The notes: generated from the sequence alone by a model not told the origin. A stretch of DNA of 64,000 bases from Bacteroidales bacterium (GCA_015060225.1 SUYX01000001.1:62001-126000); one strand, 5' to 3'; numbered from the stretch's first letter, positions 1-8,775 are shown. Translations and numbers: made by a program.

Positions 1-169
1 CAAGATAAACACCAGCTTTATAATGGACAAGTACAAGGTGAATGCAATGCCTTATTACATTATTGTAGATGCACATGGCAACGAGATTGTAGAGCCAAGA
101 GGATACAATCTTGACAAGGATGCATTTGTACAGTTCCTCAAAAATGCCATTGAAGTTTACAATAAATAA
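1..169 (+). CDS. C-terminal fragment of a DsbD-like / thioredoxin-fold protein
   Basis: The reading frame is open from the window edge and stops with TAA at 167-169, giving about 55 residues. Visible segments are VNAMPYYIIVDAHGNEIVEP, then a short turn and an amphipathic last helix (FVQFLKNAIEVYNK). A cis-Pro-type 'MPYY(I)IVD..G' strand followed by 'PRGY' and a final helix is the usual end of the thioredoxin domain of Bacteroidota DsbD-type thiol:disulfide interchange proteins. The CxxC active site would lie upstream of the window and cannot be seen. A hairpin terminator follows the stop within 12 bases, so this ends its transcription unit. Another thioredoxin-like protein (TlpA/ResA type) is possible. 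Confidence 0.6.
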   Translation, partial: KINTSFIMDKYKVNAMPYYIIVDAHGNEIVEPRGYNLDKDAFVQFLKNAIEVYNK

Positions 170-178
170 AAATTTTTA

Positions 179-216
179 CAGGGGTGCAATGCTTGACGGT
201 ATTGCCCCCTTTTTTT
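179..216 (+). terminator. Rho-independent terminator after the DsbD-like gene
   Basis: GGGG(T)GCAAT at 181-190 pairs with ATTGCCCCC at 201-209 around a 10-nt loop, and seven T residues follow (210-216). It sits 10 nt after the stop of the upstream gene. It also overlaps a GTG at 184 that could extend the next gene in frame, which argues that the next gene starts later, at the ATG at 223. Confidence 0.8.
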
Positions 217-222
217 ATTCCA

Positions 223-1113
223 ATGCAGAACAAAGTGTATAAAACAATAAAAGAGTATACGGTGATGGCATTTGCCCTCTCGCTGTATGTCTTTTCATGG
301 ACAGCGTTCCTTATTCCAAATGAGATAACTGCAGGTGGCGTTACCGGTTTGTCATCCATCCTCAATTATGCGTTCGGTATCCCAATCTCCTATTCATACC
401 TGGTGCTGAATGTGGTGCTCCTTGTGGCAGGAACCATAATAATGGGTAAAGGATTTGGGTTCAAGACAATTTATTGTGTACTTGTAAGTACCATTTACTT
501 TGAATTTTTCCCCCTTATCCCTTGGGTATCCAATATAGAGGACAATCTTATCAACTCAATAATAGGAGGTGCCATGAGCGGTGTGGGCATTTCACTTGTC
601 TTCACCCAGGGGGGAAGTACAGGTGGTGTGGATATCATTGCCCTTGTAATAAACAAATTCAAGGAGGTGCCCCCTGGAAGGGTGTTTATGATAGCAGATT
701 TCCTTATAATCTCATCAATCCTCTTCCTCCCGGGCAAAACCCTGCAGGATCTTGTTTACGGATATGTGGTTACCGTGGCCTTCTCATATACCATTGACCA
801 GATTCTTACCGGAAGCAAGCAGTCTGTACAGATGCTTATCATAACAAGCAAATACCAGGAGATAGCGGACAAACTCTGCTTTGAGCTGGATAAGGGCGTA
901 ACGGCCATAAACTCCATTGGGTGGTACAAGAAATCCGAGAGCATGATAATAATGGTTGTTACCCGCAAGAATATGATGCATGAAGTCATGGCTGCCGTAA
1001 AGGAGGTTGACCATCATGCTTTCCTTACCGTTTCAACCGTTATGGGGGTATATGGTGAGGGATTTGACCAGGTAAAGGCAAAACCAAAACCAAAACAGAA
1101 GAAATTGGGTTAG
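223..1113 (+). CDS. YitT family membrane protein (DUF161/DUF2179)
   Basis: A 296-residue integral membrane protein. The N-terminal two thirds has about five hydrophobic segments and carries the family's glycine-rich motifs NEITAGGVTGLS (about residues 33-44) and GGSTGGVDIIAL (about 129-140). The last 80 residues form the soluble DUF2179-type domain (VQMLIITSKYQEIADKL... with DHHAFLTVS near the end), followed by a Lys/Pro-rich tail. The family is widespread; its transport or signalling role is not settled. The ATG at 223 was chosen because the in-frame GTG at 184 lies inside the preceding terminator. A bidirectional terminator follows. Confidence 0.88.
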   Translation: MQNKVYKTIKEYTVMAFALSLYVFSWTAFLIPNEITAGGVTGLSSILNYAFGIPISYSYLVLNVVLLVAGTIIMGKGFGFKTIYCVLVSTIYFEFFPLIPWVSNIEDNLINSIIGGAMSGVGISLVFTQGGSTGGVDIIALVINKFKEVPPGRVFMIADFLIISSILFLPGKTLQDLVYGYVVTVAFSYTIDQILTGSKQSVQMLIITSKYQEIADKLCFELDKGVTAINSIGWYKKSESMIIMVVTRKNMMHEVMAAVKEVDHHAFLTVSTVMGVYGEGFDQVKAKPKPKQKKLG

Positions 1114-1133
1114 AATATACAGCCAATAAAAAA

Positions 1134-1163
1134 GTCCCGCTTCGTTCATTTGCGAAGCGGGAC
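1134..1163. terminator. Bidirectional rho-independent terminator
   Basis: GTCCCGCTTCG at 1134-1144 pairs perfectly with CGAAGCGGGAC at 1153-1163 around an 8-nt loop. A run of A precedes it and a run of T follows, so it can terminate both the plus-strand YitT gene and the minus-strand barrel gene that ends at 1188. Confidence 0.9.
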
Positions 1164-1187
1164 AATTTTTACCGGTTTATTCCAATA

Positions 1188-1940
1188 TTAGAATTTGAAA
1201 CCAATTTTAAGAGTAGGGGCAGCCAGGAACCCTATGTTGTGGCTGTCAGCACTCAAGTTTGACAGACCGGATTGAGGTCTGATAGTAGTTACGTTGTAAG
1301 TGTATTGGAGAGCATTCACCTCCAGTCCAACAAACATTGCAGGTAGGAAGTAGTAGTCAACCCCTGCATTTGCAGCCACTCTCAAGTTGAAAGCCTCTCC
1401 CACAGAGATGCCCATAGAGGTTGAAGAATACTTTTCGCTGTCCATCTCGTTAAGGCTGTAAGCAGCGCCAATGTGTCCGCCAAAGTGGAAATACAGGTTT
1501 TTCACACTTTTGTGCTCAAAATATCTGTCAATACCGGCGTAAACATTGTATTTGAAAGCGTAGCCCTCTGCCACAGCCTCATAGGTTGGAACAGAGCCGT
1601 CACCAGCGAAACTGTCCTCGTCAAATGTACCAAGCTTTTCGGCATAGCCCGGGAATGAAGTGAATCCCAGGCCGCCGCCGAAACGAAGTGACCATTTTTC
1701 AGAGAAGAACCAGTTTCCGTCAATTCCTACCATCAGTTTGCTGTCAAACCAGTCGGTAGAAAGAGCCTGTCCATAATAGTTGGGCAGAGTGGTAACCATA
1801 GGAGCATTATGGCTGACGAACTGGTTCGCGCCAATAGTAGCAGCTACGGTAATGTCACCCTTCTGAGGTCCGTTCTCCTGAGCGAAACCGCAGATGCACA
1901 ACATTACGGCACAAGTGAATAATATAAATCTTTTAACCAT
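1188..1940 (-). CDS. Outer-membrane beta-barrel protein, copy A of duplicated surface pair
   Basis: A 250-residue protein with a signal peptide (MVKRFILFTCAVMLCICGFA, then Q) and a series of amphipathic strands ending in a C-terminal aromatic, KIGFKF, typical of an outer-membrane barrel. The N-terminal half (to about residue 123) is identical to copy B at 4506-5258 at the DNA level; the C-terminal half differs at scattered sites. It lies 21 nt downstream of the coiled-coil lipoprotein gene and is the last gene of a four-gene minus-strand operon. The pairing of a large coiled-coil lipoprotein with a small barrel recalls, from memory, the BT1927/BT1926 surface-layer loci of Bacteroides thetaiotaomicron. 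On that view this would be the membrane anchor. That assignment is inference. Confidence 0.7.
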   Translation of the reverse strand: MVKRFILFTCAVMLCICGFAQENGPQKGDITVAATIGANQFVSHNAPMVTTLPNYYGQALSTDWFDSKLMVGIDGNWFFSEKWSLRFGGGLGFTSFPGYAEKLGTFDEDSFAGDGSVPTYEAVAEGYAFKYNVYAGIDRYFEHKSVKNLYFHFGGHIGAAYSLNEMDSEKYSSTSMGISVGEAFNLRVAANAGVDYYFLPAMFVGLEVNALQYTYNVTTIRPQSGLSNLSADSHNIGFLAAPTLKIGFKF

Positions 1941-1975
1941 AGTTCTTCTGTTTTATGAAAATTACTCAGCGTCAG
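1573..1975. repeat. 403-bp tract identical to 4891-5293
   Basis: Reading the two copies side by side (offset 3318) I find no mismatch over 403 bases. The tract covers the 5' half of the barrel gene, the 21-nt intergenic gap and the last codons of the upstream coiled-coil gene. Flanking sequence on both sides diverges at once, as expected for a recent gene-conversion tract between older duplicates. Confidence 0.9.
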
Positions 1976-4487
1976 CTGCAGACATTGCAGCATCCAAAGC
2001 AGCTTTGGCATCCTCTGCAAGTTTGCTGTAAAGCTCAACAGCTGCAGTGTATTTCTCAATCTGAAGTTTGTACCAAGAAATCAGATACTCTTTATAAGGA
2101 ACACTGTTAGACCAGCTGTAAGTGCCGTCCAAGTAACCCTCGTTTTGTTTGATCTGTTTCTCTGCATCCTCAATGGCAGCTTTGGCATCCTCAATGTTGC
2201 TCTCGCAATTTGCAATTAGAGAAGCAATGGTTGTGTATCCGGAAGGTGCATAGTAGCCATTGGCAAGAGAAAGAAGCTGTGAAACAGCATCAAATTTGCC
2301 TTTAAGCTCAGTAACAGCCTCGGCAGCAGCCTCAGCAGTTTCAACAGCAGCATAGTATGCATCTACAAGTTTCTGGATCTCAGGTATTCTCTCGTTAGCT
2401 GAAGCAACCCAGTCCCTCAACTCTTTCTCTTTTGCATCCCAGTTTGTCTTCCACTCGTTTGCATTTGCCAAGTTGTTGTTTGCCTCTGTAAGGGCATCCT
2501 GAGCCTCAGCAACAAGAGTTACATAGTGGGCAACCATCTTGTCGAAATCAGGACCTACATAAGCCTCATCTTTTGTAAAATAGTAATTGTTGTAGTTTGG
2601 AGCAAAATCTATCCATGAATCTGATGTCATCAAGTACAAACCATCTACAACAGTTCCGTCAGGATTAAGGTTCATATCAGGTTTGTTGTCATTGTTTCTG
2701 TCTGCTGCAAGATTGTAATTATATCTCCAAGATGTATTTGTGCTTGTGTAATAACCGTCCTGATTATACTCACAGTAGAATGAATTTTCATTCCAGAATT
2801 TGCGGAAATCTGTATCTGTAGTTCCGTACAATTCTTCAAGTGTTGCAATAGCTTCTTTTGCAGGAGCAAATGCGGCCTCAAATGCAGTCTTGTTCTCTTT
2901 GGCTGCTGCAAGTTTCTCTTCCCACTCTTCTTTTGACTGAGTGTCTTTAACTACCCAATTTTCCCAATTGGCAACTCTTGTTTCTGCCTCATATATTACT
3001 TTGTCGTAAGCAGTTTTAACAGCTTTGGTAGCCTCTTCAACAGCTTTTGCAGCATTGTCTACAGCGTCCTGTGCAGCTTTTTTCTCAGCATCTGTAGCTG
3101 TTGCAGCAAGTGCTTTCTGTGCATCCTGAGCAGCTTTCAGTTGCTCTTTTGCATACTCCAGATTAAGCAGATTGTTGTAGAATGCATTCATGGAATTTGT
3201 CATAGATGAGGTTCTTGTCCAGAATGCGAAATTCCATTTGTTGTAATCCTCGCTGGTGAATTTTGCCAAATCAACTTTCTTCAAAGTGTCAAGCTGGGCA
3301 GTAGCTTTTGCCAAGTATTTCTTGTCAACTTCCTCTATTTCTCTAGTCCAGTCTTTTACCTGAGCCTCTGCATACTCAACGGTCTCCTCTGTCTCATTAT
3401 AATTTTCATAAGCCTGGTCATAAGCATACAAAGCAGCTCTTGCCTGTGCAGCTTTTGCAAAATCATCCTCAAAACCCTTGAATGCCTCCAATGCAGCCTC
3501 AGCTTTCTCCAAATTCTCAGTTGCTGTTGCTACAGCCTCCTCAAGATTGGTATTGAGAACAGTGTTTTTCCATGTATCCAACTCTGATTCATCAACAAAG
3601 AATGTATACCAAGGGCGAGTGGTACCACCGCTCAAAACAGGCCAGTAGTCAATACCTGTAGTATTATACCTTACCCATACAAAGCTGTTAGGATCAACCT
3701 CTCCCCGTTCATCGTATAGTTCCTGGCGAGCTGTAGCAGCAACCTCTCTTGCCTCCTCTACTGCCTTAAGCTCCTTGTTCTCGTAAGCGGCAAGTGCATT
3801 TCTCCAAGCCATGTTTGCTTTTACAACCTCAAGCTCAAGAGAATCTGTGTTCATGCCTGCGTACTCGTGATTGTTGTAAACAGCCAATTTTGCCTCTTCT
3901 TCAGCAATAAGGGCCTCATTCTCTGCAATGATCTCTTTCTGCTCAGAGATTGCTTTTTCTGCAGCCTCCTGAATGTCAACAATCTCATTCTCAACTCTTG
4001 CCATCTGAACTTTATATTGGATCAGATTTGCATTTGCATCATTCAATGCATCTGAGTACTCTGAGTATTGATTGTATAGGGCAATAATCTTAGCCTTTTC
4101 TGCAGCCTCAATCTCAGCAAGTTTGTCCATAAGGCGTTTCTCGTAGTCGGCCTTCTGGAATTTGTATTGTGCAATACTTGCCTGGTATTGTGCTATAAGA
4201 GCCTCCAGCTGAATCTCAAATTTTTTCTTAAGCTGTTCAAGTTCCTCTTTTTTATAATCTGCCTGTGCCTGCTGGTATGCAGCCTGTGCTGCCTTTAGTG
4301 CAGCCTCTGCCTGTGCAGTAATTCTTGCAGCCTCTGCCTGTGCATTATATAGATTTGTAAGAGCTTTCAATTGCTCTGCTTTGGCGTTTCTTAGCTCAAC
4401 CAATGCCTGGGACTCCTCGGTCTCTACGCAAGAGATCATTCCAAATCCCAATGCGCAAGCTATAATCAATGAAAGTAATTTTTTCAT
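1962..4487 (-). CDS. Large coiled-coil surface lipoprotein, copy A
   Basis: An 841-residue protein. The leader ends in a lipobox (GFGMISC, Cys20), so the protein is predicted to be lipid-anchored. Residues about 25-245 are a nearly continuous Ala/Glu/Gln/Lys heptad coiled coil. A Trp/Tyr/Asn-rich globular stretch follows (around 275-320), then more coiled coil (330-540), a second aromatic insert (about 580-650) and a final coiled coil ending DAAMSAADAE. It is paralogous to the protein encoded at 5280-7814 along its whole length, with most differences in the aromatic inserts, as expected if those face the outside. The start is 18 nt after the stop of barrel copy B, so all four genes are probably one transcript. 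A surface-layer or fibre-like role is inferred; no catalytic motif is visible. Confidence 0.75.
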   Translation of the reverse strand: MKKLLSLIIACALGFGMISCVETEESQALVELRNAKAEQLKALTNLYNAQAEAARITAQAEAALKAAQAAYQQAQADYKKEELEQLKKKFEIQLEALIAQYQASIAQYKFQKADYEKRLMDKLAEIEAAEKAKIIALYNQYSEYSDALNDANANLIQYKVQMARVENEIVDIQEAAEKAISEQKEIIAENEALIAEEEAKLAVYNNHEYAGMNTDSLELEVVKANMAWRNALAAYENKELKAVEEAREVAATARQELYDERGEVDPNSFVWVRYNTTGIDYWPVLSGGTTRPWYTFFVDESELDTWKNTVLNTNLEEAVATATENLEKAEAALEAFKGFEDDFAKAAQARAALYAYDQAYENYNETEETVEYAEAQVKDWTREIEEVDKKYLAKATAQLDTLKKVDLAKFTSEDYNKWNFAFWTRTSSMTNSMNAFYNNLLNLEYAKEQLKAAQDAQKALAATATDAEKKAAQDAVDNAAKAVEEATKAVKTAYDKVIYEAETRVANWENWVVKDTQSKEEWEEKLAAAKENKTAFEAAFAPAKEAIATLEELYGTTDTDFRKFWNENSFYCEYNQDGYYTSTNTSWRYNYNLAADRNNDNKPDMNLNPDGTVVDGLYLMTSDSWIDFAPNYNNYYFTKDEAYVGPDFDKMVAHYVTLVAEAQDALTEANNNLANANEWKTNWDAKEKELRDWVASANERIPEIQKLVDAYYAAVETAEAAAEAVTELKGKFDAVSQLLSLANGYYAPSGYTTIASLIANCESNIEDAKAAIEDAEKQIKQNEGYLDGTYSWSNSVPYKEYLISWYKLQIEKYTAAVELYSKLAEDAKAALDAAMSAADAE

Positions 4488-4505
4488 AATATCTGGTTTT
4501 TCTTT

Positions 4506-5258
4506 TTAAAATTTGAAACCTATCTTAAGAGTAGGGGCAGCCAGGAACCCGAAGTTATGGCTGTCTGCACTCAAGTTTGACAAACCTGCCTGAGGTCTGA
4601 TTGTTGTAACATTGTAAGTGTACTGAAGGGCATTCACTTCCAGTCCTATAAACATTGCAGGAAGGAAATAATAGTCAACGCCAGCATTGACAGCGGCCCT
4701 GATATTGAAAGCCTCTCCAATAGAAGCACCCATTGATGTAGATGAAAGGTTCTCGGTATCCATCTCATTGAGGCTGTAAGCGAACCCTGCATGTCCACCA
4801 ACGTGGAAATAAAGGTTCTTTACCCCGTTGTGCTGGAAATATCTGTCAACCCCTGCATATACATTGTATTTGAACGAGTAACCCTCTGCTACAGCCTCAT
4901 AGGTTGGAACAGAGCCGTCACCAGCGAAACTGTCCTCGTCAAATGTACCAAGCTTTTCGGCATAGCCCGGGAATGAAGTGAATCCCAGGCCGCCGCCGAA
5001 ACGAAGTGACCATTTTTCAGAGAAGAACCAGTTTCCGTCAATTCCTACCATCAGTTTGCTGTCAAACCAGTCGGTAGAAAGAGCCTGTCCATAATAGTTG
5101 GGCAGAGTGGTAACCATAGGAGCATTATGGCTGACGAACTGGTTCGCGCCAATAGTAGCAGCTACGGTAATGTCACCCTTCTGAGGTCCGTTCTCCTGAG
5201 CGAAACCGCAGATGCACAACATTACGGCACAAGTGAATAATATAAATCTTTTAACCAT
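4506..5258 (-). CDS. Outer-membrane beta-barrel protein, copy B
   Basis: A 250-residue paralogue of the 1188-1940 product, with the same signal peptide and the same C-terminal KIGFKF. The first ~123 codons are DNA-identical to copy A. The rest differs at scattered positions, for example RYFQHNGVKNLYFHVGGH here against RYFEHKSVKNLYFHFGGH in A. It lies 21 nt after the 844-aa coiled-coil gene and 18 nt before the 841-aa one, so the unit lipoprotein + barrel is repeated in tandem. It is probably the membrane partner of the neighbouring lipoprotein. Confidence 0.72.
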   Translation of the reverse strand: MVKRFILFTCAVMLCICGFAQENGPQKGDITVAATIGANQFVSHNAPMVTTLPNYYGQALSTDWFDSKLMVGIDGNWFFSEKWSLRFGGGLGFTSFPGYAEKLGTFDEDSFAGDGSVPTYEAVAEGYSFKYNVYAGVDRYFQHNGVKNLYFHVGGHAGFAYSLNEMDTENLSSTSMGASIGEAFNIRAAVNAGVDYYFLPAMFIGLEVNALQYTYNVTTIRPQAGLSNLSADSHNFGFLAAPTLKIGFKF

Positions 5259-5293
5259 AGTTCTTCTGTTTTATGAAAATTACTCAGCGTCAG
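4891..5293. repeat. 403-bp tract identical to 1573-1975
   Basis: Second copy of the identical tract described at 1573-1975. The tract starts inside the barrel coding sequence and ends in the last codons of the 844-aa coiled-coil gene. Confidence 0.9.
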
Positions 5294-7814
5294 ATGCCGA
5301 CATTGCTGCATCCAATGCAGTTTTTGCAGCCTCTACAAGCTTGGTGTAAAGCTCAACCTCTGCAGTGTACTGCTCAATCTGAGCGGTGTACTGTGCAACA
5401 AGTGACTCTTTATAAGGAACACTGTTCTCCCAGCTGTATGTACCGTCCAATTTGCCCTCATTGTTCTTGATGATATCTTTAGCATCCTCAATGGCATCCT
5501 TGGCATCCTCAATGATACTCTCGCAATTTGCAATAAGGTCGGCAATATTCTGGCCATTTGCGTAGTAATAACCTTTAGCAAGGTTCAACAGCTCAGAAAC
5601 AGCGTCAAGTTTGCCTTTCAGCTCAGTAACAGCCTCATTTGCAGCCTCAGCTGCATCCTGAGCAGCAAGATATGCATCCTGCAATGCCTGAATCTCTTTA
5701 ATTTCCTCATTTTTGGCAGCAACAAAGTCTCTCAACTCTTTCTCTTTTGCATCCCAGTTTGTCTTCCACTCGTTTGCATTTGCCATGTTGTTGTTGGCTG
5801 TAGTCAAAGCATCTTTAGCCTCAGCAACAAGAGTTACAAAGTGAGCAACCATCTTGTTGAAGTCAGGACCTACGTAAGCTTCATCCTCTGTGAAATAGTA
5901 CCAGTTGGTAGCTGGAGCCACATCGTAGAAGGATTTCCACTCGTTCTTATACAATCCATCAATAACAGTACCGTCAGGGTTAAGGTTCATATCCGGTTTG
6001 CTGTCATTGTTTTTGTCTGCCAGGAAGTAGCGCTCGAAATAAGCAGGTACAGCATTTCCAAGGTATGAACCATATTTGTCATATACTGGGTTATAGAATG
6101 AATTTTCCTCCCAGAATTTGCGGAAGTCGGTATCAGCAGAACCAAACAGCTCAGTCAAAGTTGCCATTGCATCTCTTGCAGGAACGAATGCATCCTCCAA
6201 TGCTTTCTTGTTCTCTTTAGCAGTAGCAAGTTTCTCTTCCCACTCAGCTTTTGCCTTTTTGTAATCATTACAGTAGCCAGTGTAACTTACAAGGATTCTC
6301 TTAGCTTCATATACAGCTTTGTCATAAGCAGCCTTCACAGCTTTAGCAGCTTCCTCTACAGCTTTGCTGGCATTGTCTACAGCATCCTGAGCAGCCTTTT
6401 TCTCAGCATCTGTTGCAGTTGCAGCAAGTGCTTTCTGAGCATCCTGAGCAGCTTTCAATGCATCTTGAGCTGCTTTCAAATCCTCCAATTTGTCTTCCAA
6501 TGCATACATGGTATCCCACATGTCTCCATGCATCAGCCAATAATTGAAATTCCATTTCTTGTAATCGTCAATAGTGAACTTAGTCAGATCTACTTTATTC
6601 AAAGTATCCAATTGGGCTGTCATTCCTTCAACATATTCCTCGTAAGATTCAATGTTGCTCTCTTCGTATTTAATCATGTTTTCTGCATACTCAACAGTCT
6701 CATAAGTCTCATCATAGTTTGCATATGCCTGGTCGTAAGCATACAATGCAGCTCTTGCCTGTGAAGCTTTTGCAAAATCATCCTCAAAGCCTTTGAATGT
6801 ATCCAATGCAGCCTGAGCTTTCTCCAAGTTCTCAGTTGCAGTTGCTACAGCCTCCTCAAGGTTGGTATTCAGAACAGAGGTTTTCCAGGAATCCAAATTA
6901 GACTCATCGATATAGTATGAACGGATAGGGGTTGTATAACTCCACCATGAACCGGATACGCCGTATGTCCACTGCTCTGTAGCATTAGTGATGAAGTTTT
7001 CCTTAATGATGTCGTTGAAATCCATTTCTTCAACTTCTTCCATCATTTTGTGTGTAGCATCCATTGCAACATCTCTTGTCTCATTGACAGCTTTAAGCTC
7101 CTTGTTCTGGTATGCAGCAAGTGCGTTTCTCCAAGCCATGTTAGCTTTTACTATCTCAAGCTCAAGAGAATCTGTGTTCATGCCTGCGTACTCGTGGTTG
7201 TTGTAAACAGCCAATTTAGCCTCTTCAGCCGCGATCAATGCCTCTTTCTCGGCAATAATCTCTGTCTGCTCAGCAATGGCAGCCTGTGCAGCCTCGGTAA
7301 CGTCTACTATCTCGGCCTCAACTTTAGCTTTGTTAACTTGTGCGCGTACAAGTTTCCAGTTTGCGTCGTCCAGAGAGTATGCGTAGTCTGCGTACTCGTT
7401 GTAAAGTGCAATGATTTTAGCTTTCTCTGCAGCCTCAATCTCGGCAAGCTTGTCCATAAGCTGTTTCTCATAGTCAGTTTTCTGCCATTTGTATTTTGCA
7501 AGGTCGGCCTGATATTTTGCAATAAGGGCCTCCAGTTCAAGTTCAAATTTCTTTTTAAGTTGTTCAAGCTCCTCAGCTTCATAGTCGGCAAGAGCCTTCT
7601 GGTAAGCTGCCTGTGCAGCTTTAAGGGCAGCCTCTGCCTGTGCAGCAATTTTTGCCGCTTCAGCCTGGGCGTTAGTCAGGTTGGCAAGAGCCTTCAATTG
7701 CTCCGCCTTAGCGTTGCGAAGCTCAGATACCGCCTGAGACTCCTCGCTTTCCACGCAAGAGATCATACCAAATCCCAATGCGCAAACCAAAATCAATGAA
7801 AGTAGTTTTTTCAT
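5280..7814 (-). CDS. Large coiled-coil surface lipoprotein, copy B
   Basis: An 844-residue paralogue of the 1962-4487 product and the first gene of the four-gene operon. The leader MKKLLSLILVCALGFGMISC gives lipobox Cys20. A long Ala/Glu/Lys heptad coiled coil follows (about 25-245), and two aromatic, Asn/Asp-rich non-coil segments (about 265-310 and 575-650) interrupt further coils. The most conserved stretches between copies are the coils, such as NTNLEEAVATATENLEKA, while the aromatic inserts diverge. Upstream 250 nt are AT-rich and non-coding, with an A8-G-T-G8 tract. High expression and surface-layer assembly are plausible from composition but not shown by the sequence. Confidence 0.75.
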   Translation of the reverse strand: MKKLLSLILVCALGFGMISCVESEESQAVSELRNAKAEQLKALANLTNAQAEAAKIAAQAEAALKAAQAAYQKALADYEAEELEQLKKKFELELEALIAKYQADLAKYKWQKTDYEKQLMDKLAEIEAAEKAKIIALYNEYADYAYSLDDANWKLVRAQVNKAKVEAEIVDVTEAAQAAIAEQTEIIAEKEALIAAEEAKLAVYNNHEYAGMNTDSLELEIVKANMAWRNALAAYQNKELKAVNETRDVAMDATHKMMEEVEEMDFNDIIKENFITNATEQWTYGVSGSWWSYTTPIRSYYIDESNLDSWKTSVLNTNLEEAVATATENLEKAQAALDTFKGFEDDFAKASQARAALYAYDQAYANYDETYETVEYAENMIKYEESNIESYEEYVEGMTAQLDTLNKVDLTKFTIDDYKKWNFNYWLMHGDMWDTMYALEDKLEDLKAAQDALKAAQDAQKALAATATDAEKKAAQDAVDNASKAVEEAAKAVKAAYDKAVYEAKRILVSYTGYCNDYKKAKAEWEEKLATAKENKKALEDAFVPARDAMATLTELFGSADTDFRKFWEENSFYNPVYDKYGSYLGNAVPAYFERYFLADKNNDSKPDMNLNPDGTVIDGLYKNEWKSFYDVAPATNWYYFTEDEAYVGPDFNKMVAHFVTLVAEAKDALTTANNNMANANEWKTNWDAKEKELRDFVAAKNEEIKEIQALQDAYLAAQDAAEAANEAVTELKGKLDAVSELLNLAKGYYYANGQNIADLIANCESIIEDAKDAIEDAKDIIKNNEGKLDGTYSWENSVPYKESLVAQYTAQIEQYTAEVELYTKLVEAAKTALDAAMSASDAE

Positions 7815-8065
7815 AACGATTTGTTTTTAATTAGGTGGATAATATAGTGTAATTATTAACTGTTATCGTTGGTTGTTAAGTCACGAAATTTAATAAAAAA
7901 ATTGTGGAAATGCTAATTTTTATAAGGAAAATTGGCGAAATGGATTAAAAAAAAGTGGGGGGGGTAGATTATAATTATTAAAAATTAAAACAGGTAATTT
8001 TCCCTCTTTTCATTGAGAGGAGAAACAGCCTGTTTTATATATGGAGGGGAAGAAAGTGTAATTAT
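7815..8065. promoter_or_regulatory. AT-rich leader/promoter region of the surface-protein operon with an A8GTG8 homopolymer tract
   Basis: This non-coding stretch lies between purN and the coiled-coil operon, both on the minus strand. Read on the minus strand, TAAATTTC (7885-7892) is a 7/8 match to TAnnTTTG, with no convincing -33 element. An A8-G-T-G8 run lies at 7947-7964, about 140 nt before the start codon. I found no long inverted repeat typical of an invertible promoter. Confidence 0.35.
7987..8036 (-). terminator. Probable terminator of purN
   Basis: AAAACAGG (7987-7994) pairs with CCTGTTTT (8029-8036), with an imperfect inner stem (TTTTCCCTC against GAGAGGAGAAA). Read on the minus strand it lies just after the purN stop, and a T-rich stretch follows the stem. 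The stem is interrupted, so termination is likely but not certain. Confidence 0.5.
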
Positions 8066-8650
8066 TTATCGGGAAACATTTCCTTTAATATATTGTTCTA
8101 TTACTGCAGGGTAGTGCTGCTGTTCAAGTGCCTGCACTTTGGCGGCAACATCCTCGGGGGTGTCGAGGGGGGTGAGGGGGCATTGTGCCTGGAAGAGTAT
8201 TTTGCCGTTGTCGTAGATGGCATCTACCAGATGTATTGTTATTCCCGACAATTTCTCTCCGGCTGCCACTACTGCCCTGTGCACGTGGATGCCGTACATC
8301 CCCTTGCCGCCGAATTTTGGAAGAAGGGCGGGGTGGATGTTTATGATTCGCCCTGCGTATGCTGCTGTAAGTGCAGCAGGTATTTTCTGGAGATATCCGG
8401 CGAGTATTATATAATCTATTGCATCTGCCTCAAGCAGCTGCATGAGTGCGTAGGGGGTGTCTGAAGTGAGATCCCCTTTTCCCATTACTGTTGCGGGAAC
8501 ACCCAGAGCTGCTGCCCTTTCCAATACATATGCTTTGGGGTTGCTGCAGATTATATGTTTTACCTGAGCAATATTGCCGCCGTTGAAATGTTGTATAATA
8601 TTTTGTGCGTTGGAACCGCTCCCAGAGGCGAATATTGCAATGTTCTTCAT
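8066..8650 (-). CDS. purN: Phosphoribosylglycinamide formyltransferase
   Basis: A 194-residue cytosolic enzyme of de novo purine synthesis that transfers a formyl group from 10-formyltetrahydrofolate to GAR. The phosphate-binding loop GSGSN is at residues 10-14. The catalytic triad is visible as N104 and H106 in INIHPALLPKF and D143 in HLVDAIYDNG, matching the family's Asn/His/Asp. Length is normal. It is divergent from acpP with a 125-nt shared upstream region and is transcribed as a single gene. Another purine gene, purH, lies 7 kb away in a separate operon. Confidence 0.95.
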   Translation of the reverse strand: MKNIAIFASGSGSNAQNIIQHFNGGNIAQVKHIICSNPKAYVLERAAALGVPATVMGKGDLTSDTPYALMQLLEADAIDYIILAGYLQKIPAALTAAYAGRIINIHPALLPKFGGKGMYGIHVHRAVVAAGEKLSGITIHLVDAIYDNGKILFQAQCPLTPLDTPEDVAAKVQALEQQHYPAVIEQYIKGNVSR

Positions 8651-8672
8651 TTGTTTTGTGTGTTTATGGCTA

Positions 8673-8709
8673 CAAAATTAACCTTTTTTTAATTTTTTTA
8701 TTAACTTTG
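8673..8709. promoter_or_regulatory. Divergent promoter -7 boxes for purN and acpP
   Basis: TAATTTTG on the minus strand (8673-8680) faces purN and TAACTTTG on the plus strand (8702-8709) faces acpP. Both fit the Bacteroidota -7 consensus TAnnTTTG. I see no good TTTG -33 element at the expected spacing for either, so the assignment rests on the -7 box and location. Confidence 0.4.
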
Positions 8710-8775
8710 CACTTTGTAGTAGGTGAAAATAACTAAAATTATAAACTTATTTTATTAACTAATTTATTTTTAATC

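Noticed and set aside
184-222. GTG start of the YitT gene 13 codons upstream of the ATG
   Set aside because: The GTG lies in the stem of a strong terminator of the previous gene.
7050-7799. A 249-codon plus-strand frame opposite the coiled-coil gene
   Set aside because: It is antisense to a biased Ala/Glu coiled-coil sequence that lacks stops on the other strand; Cys/Phe/Leu-rich product without domain features.
7846-8066. 12-bp direct repeat AGTGTAATTATT flanking the purN/surface-operon gap
   Set aside because: The repeat is AT-rich and no insertion-like sequence lies between; likely chance.
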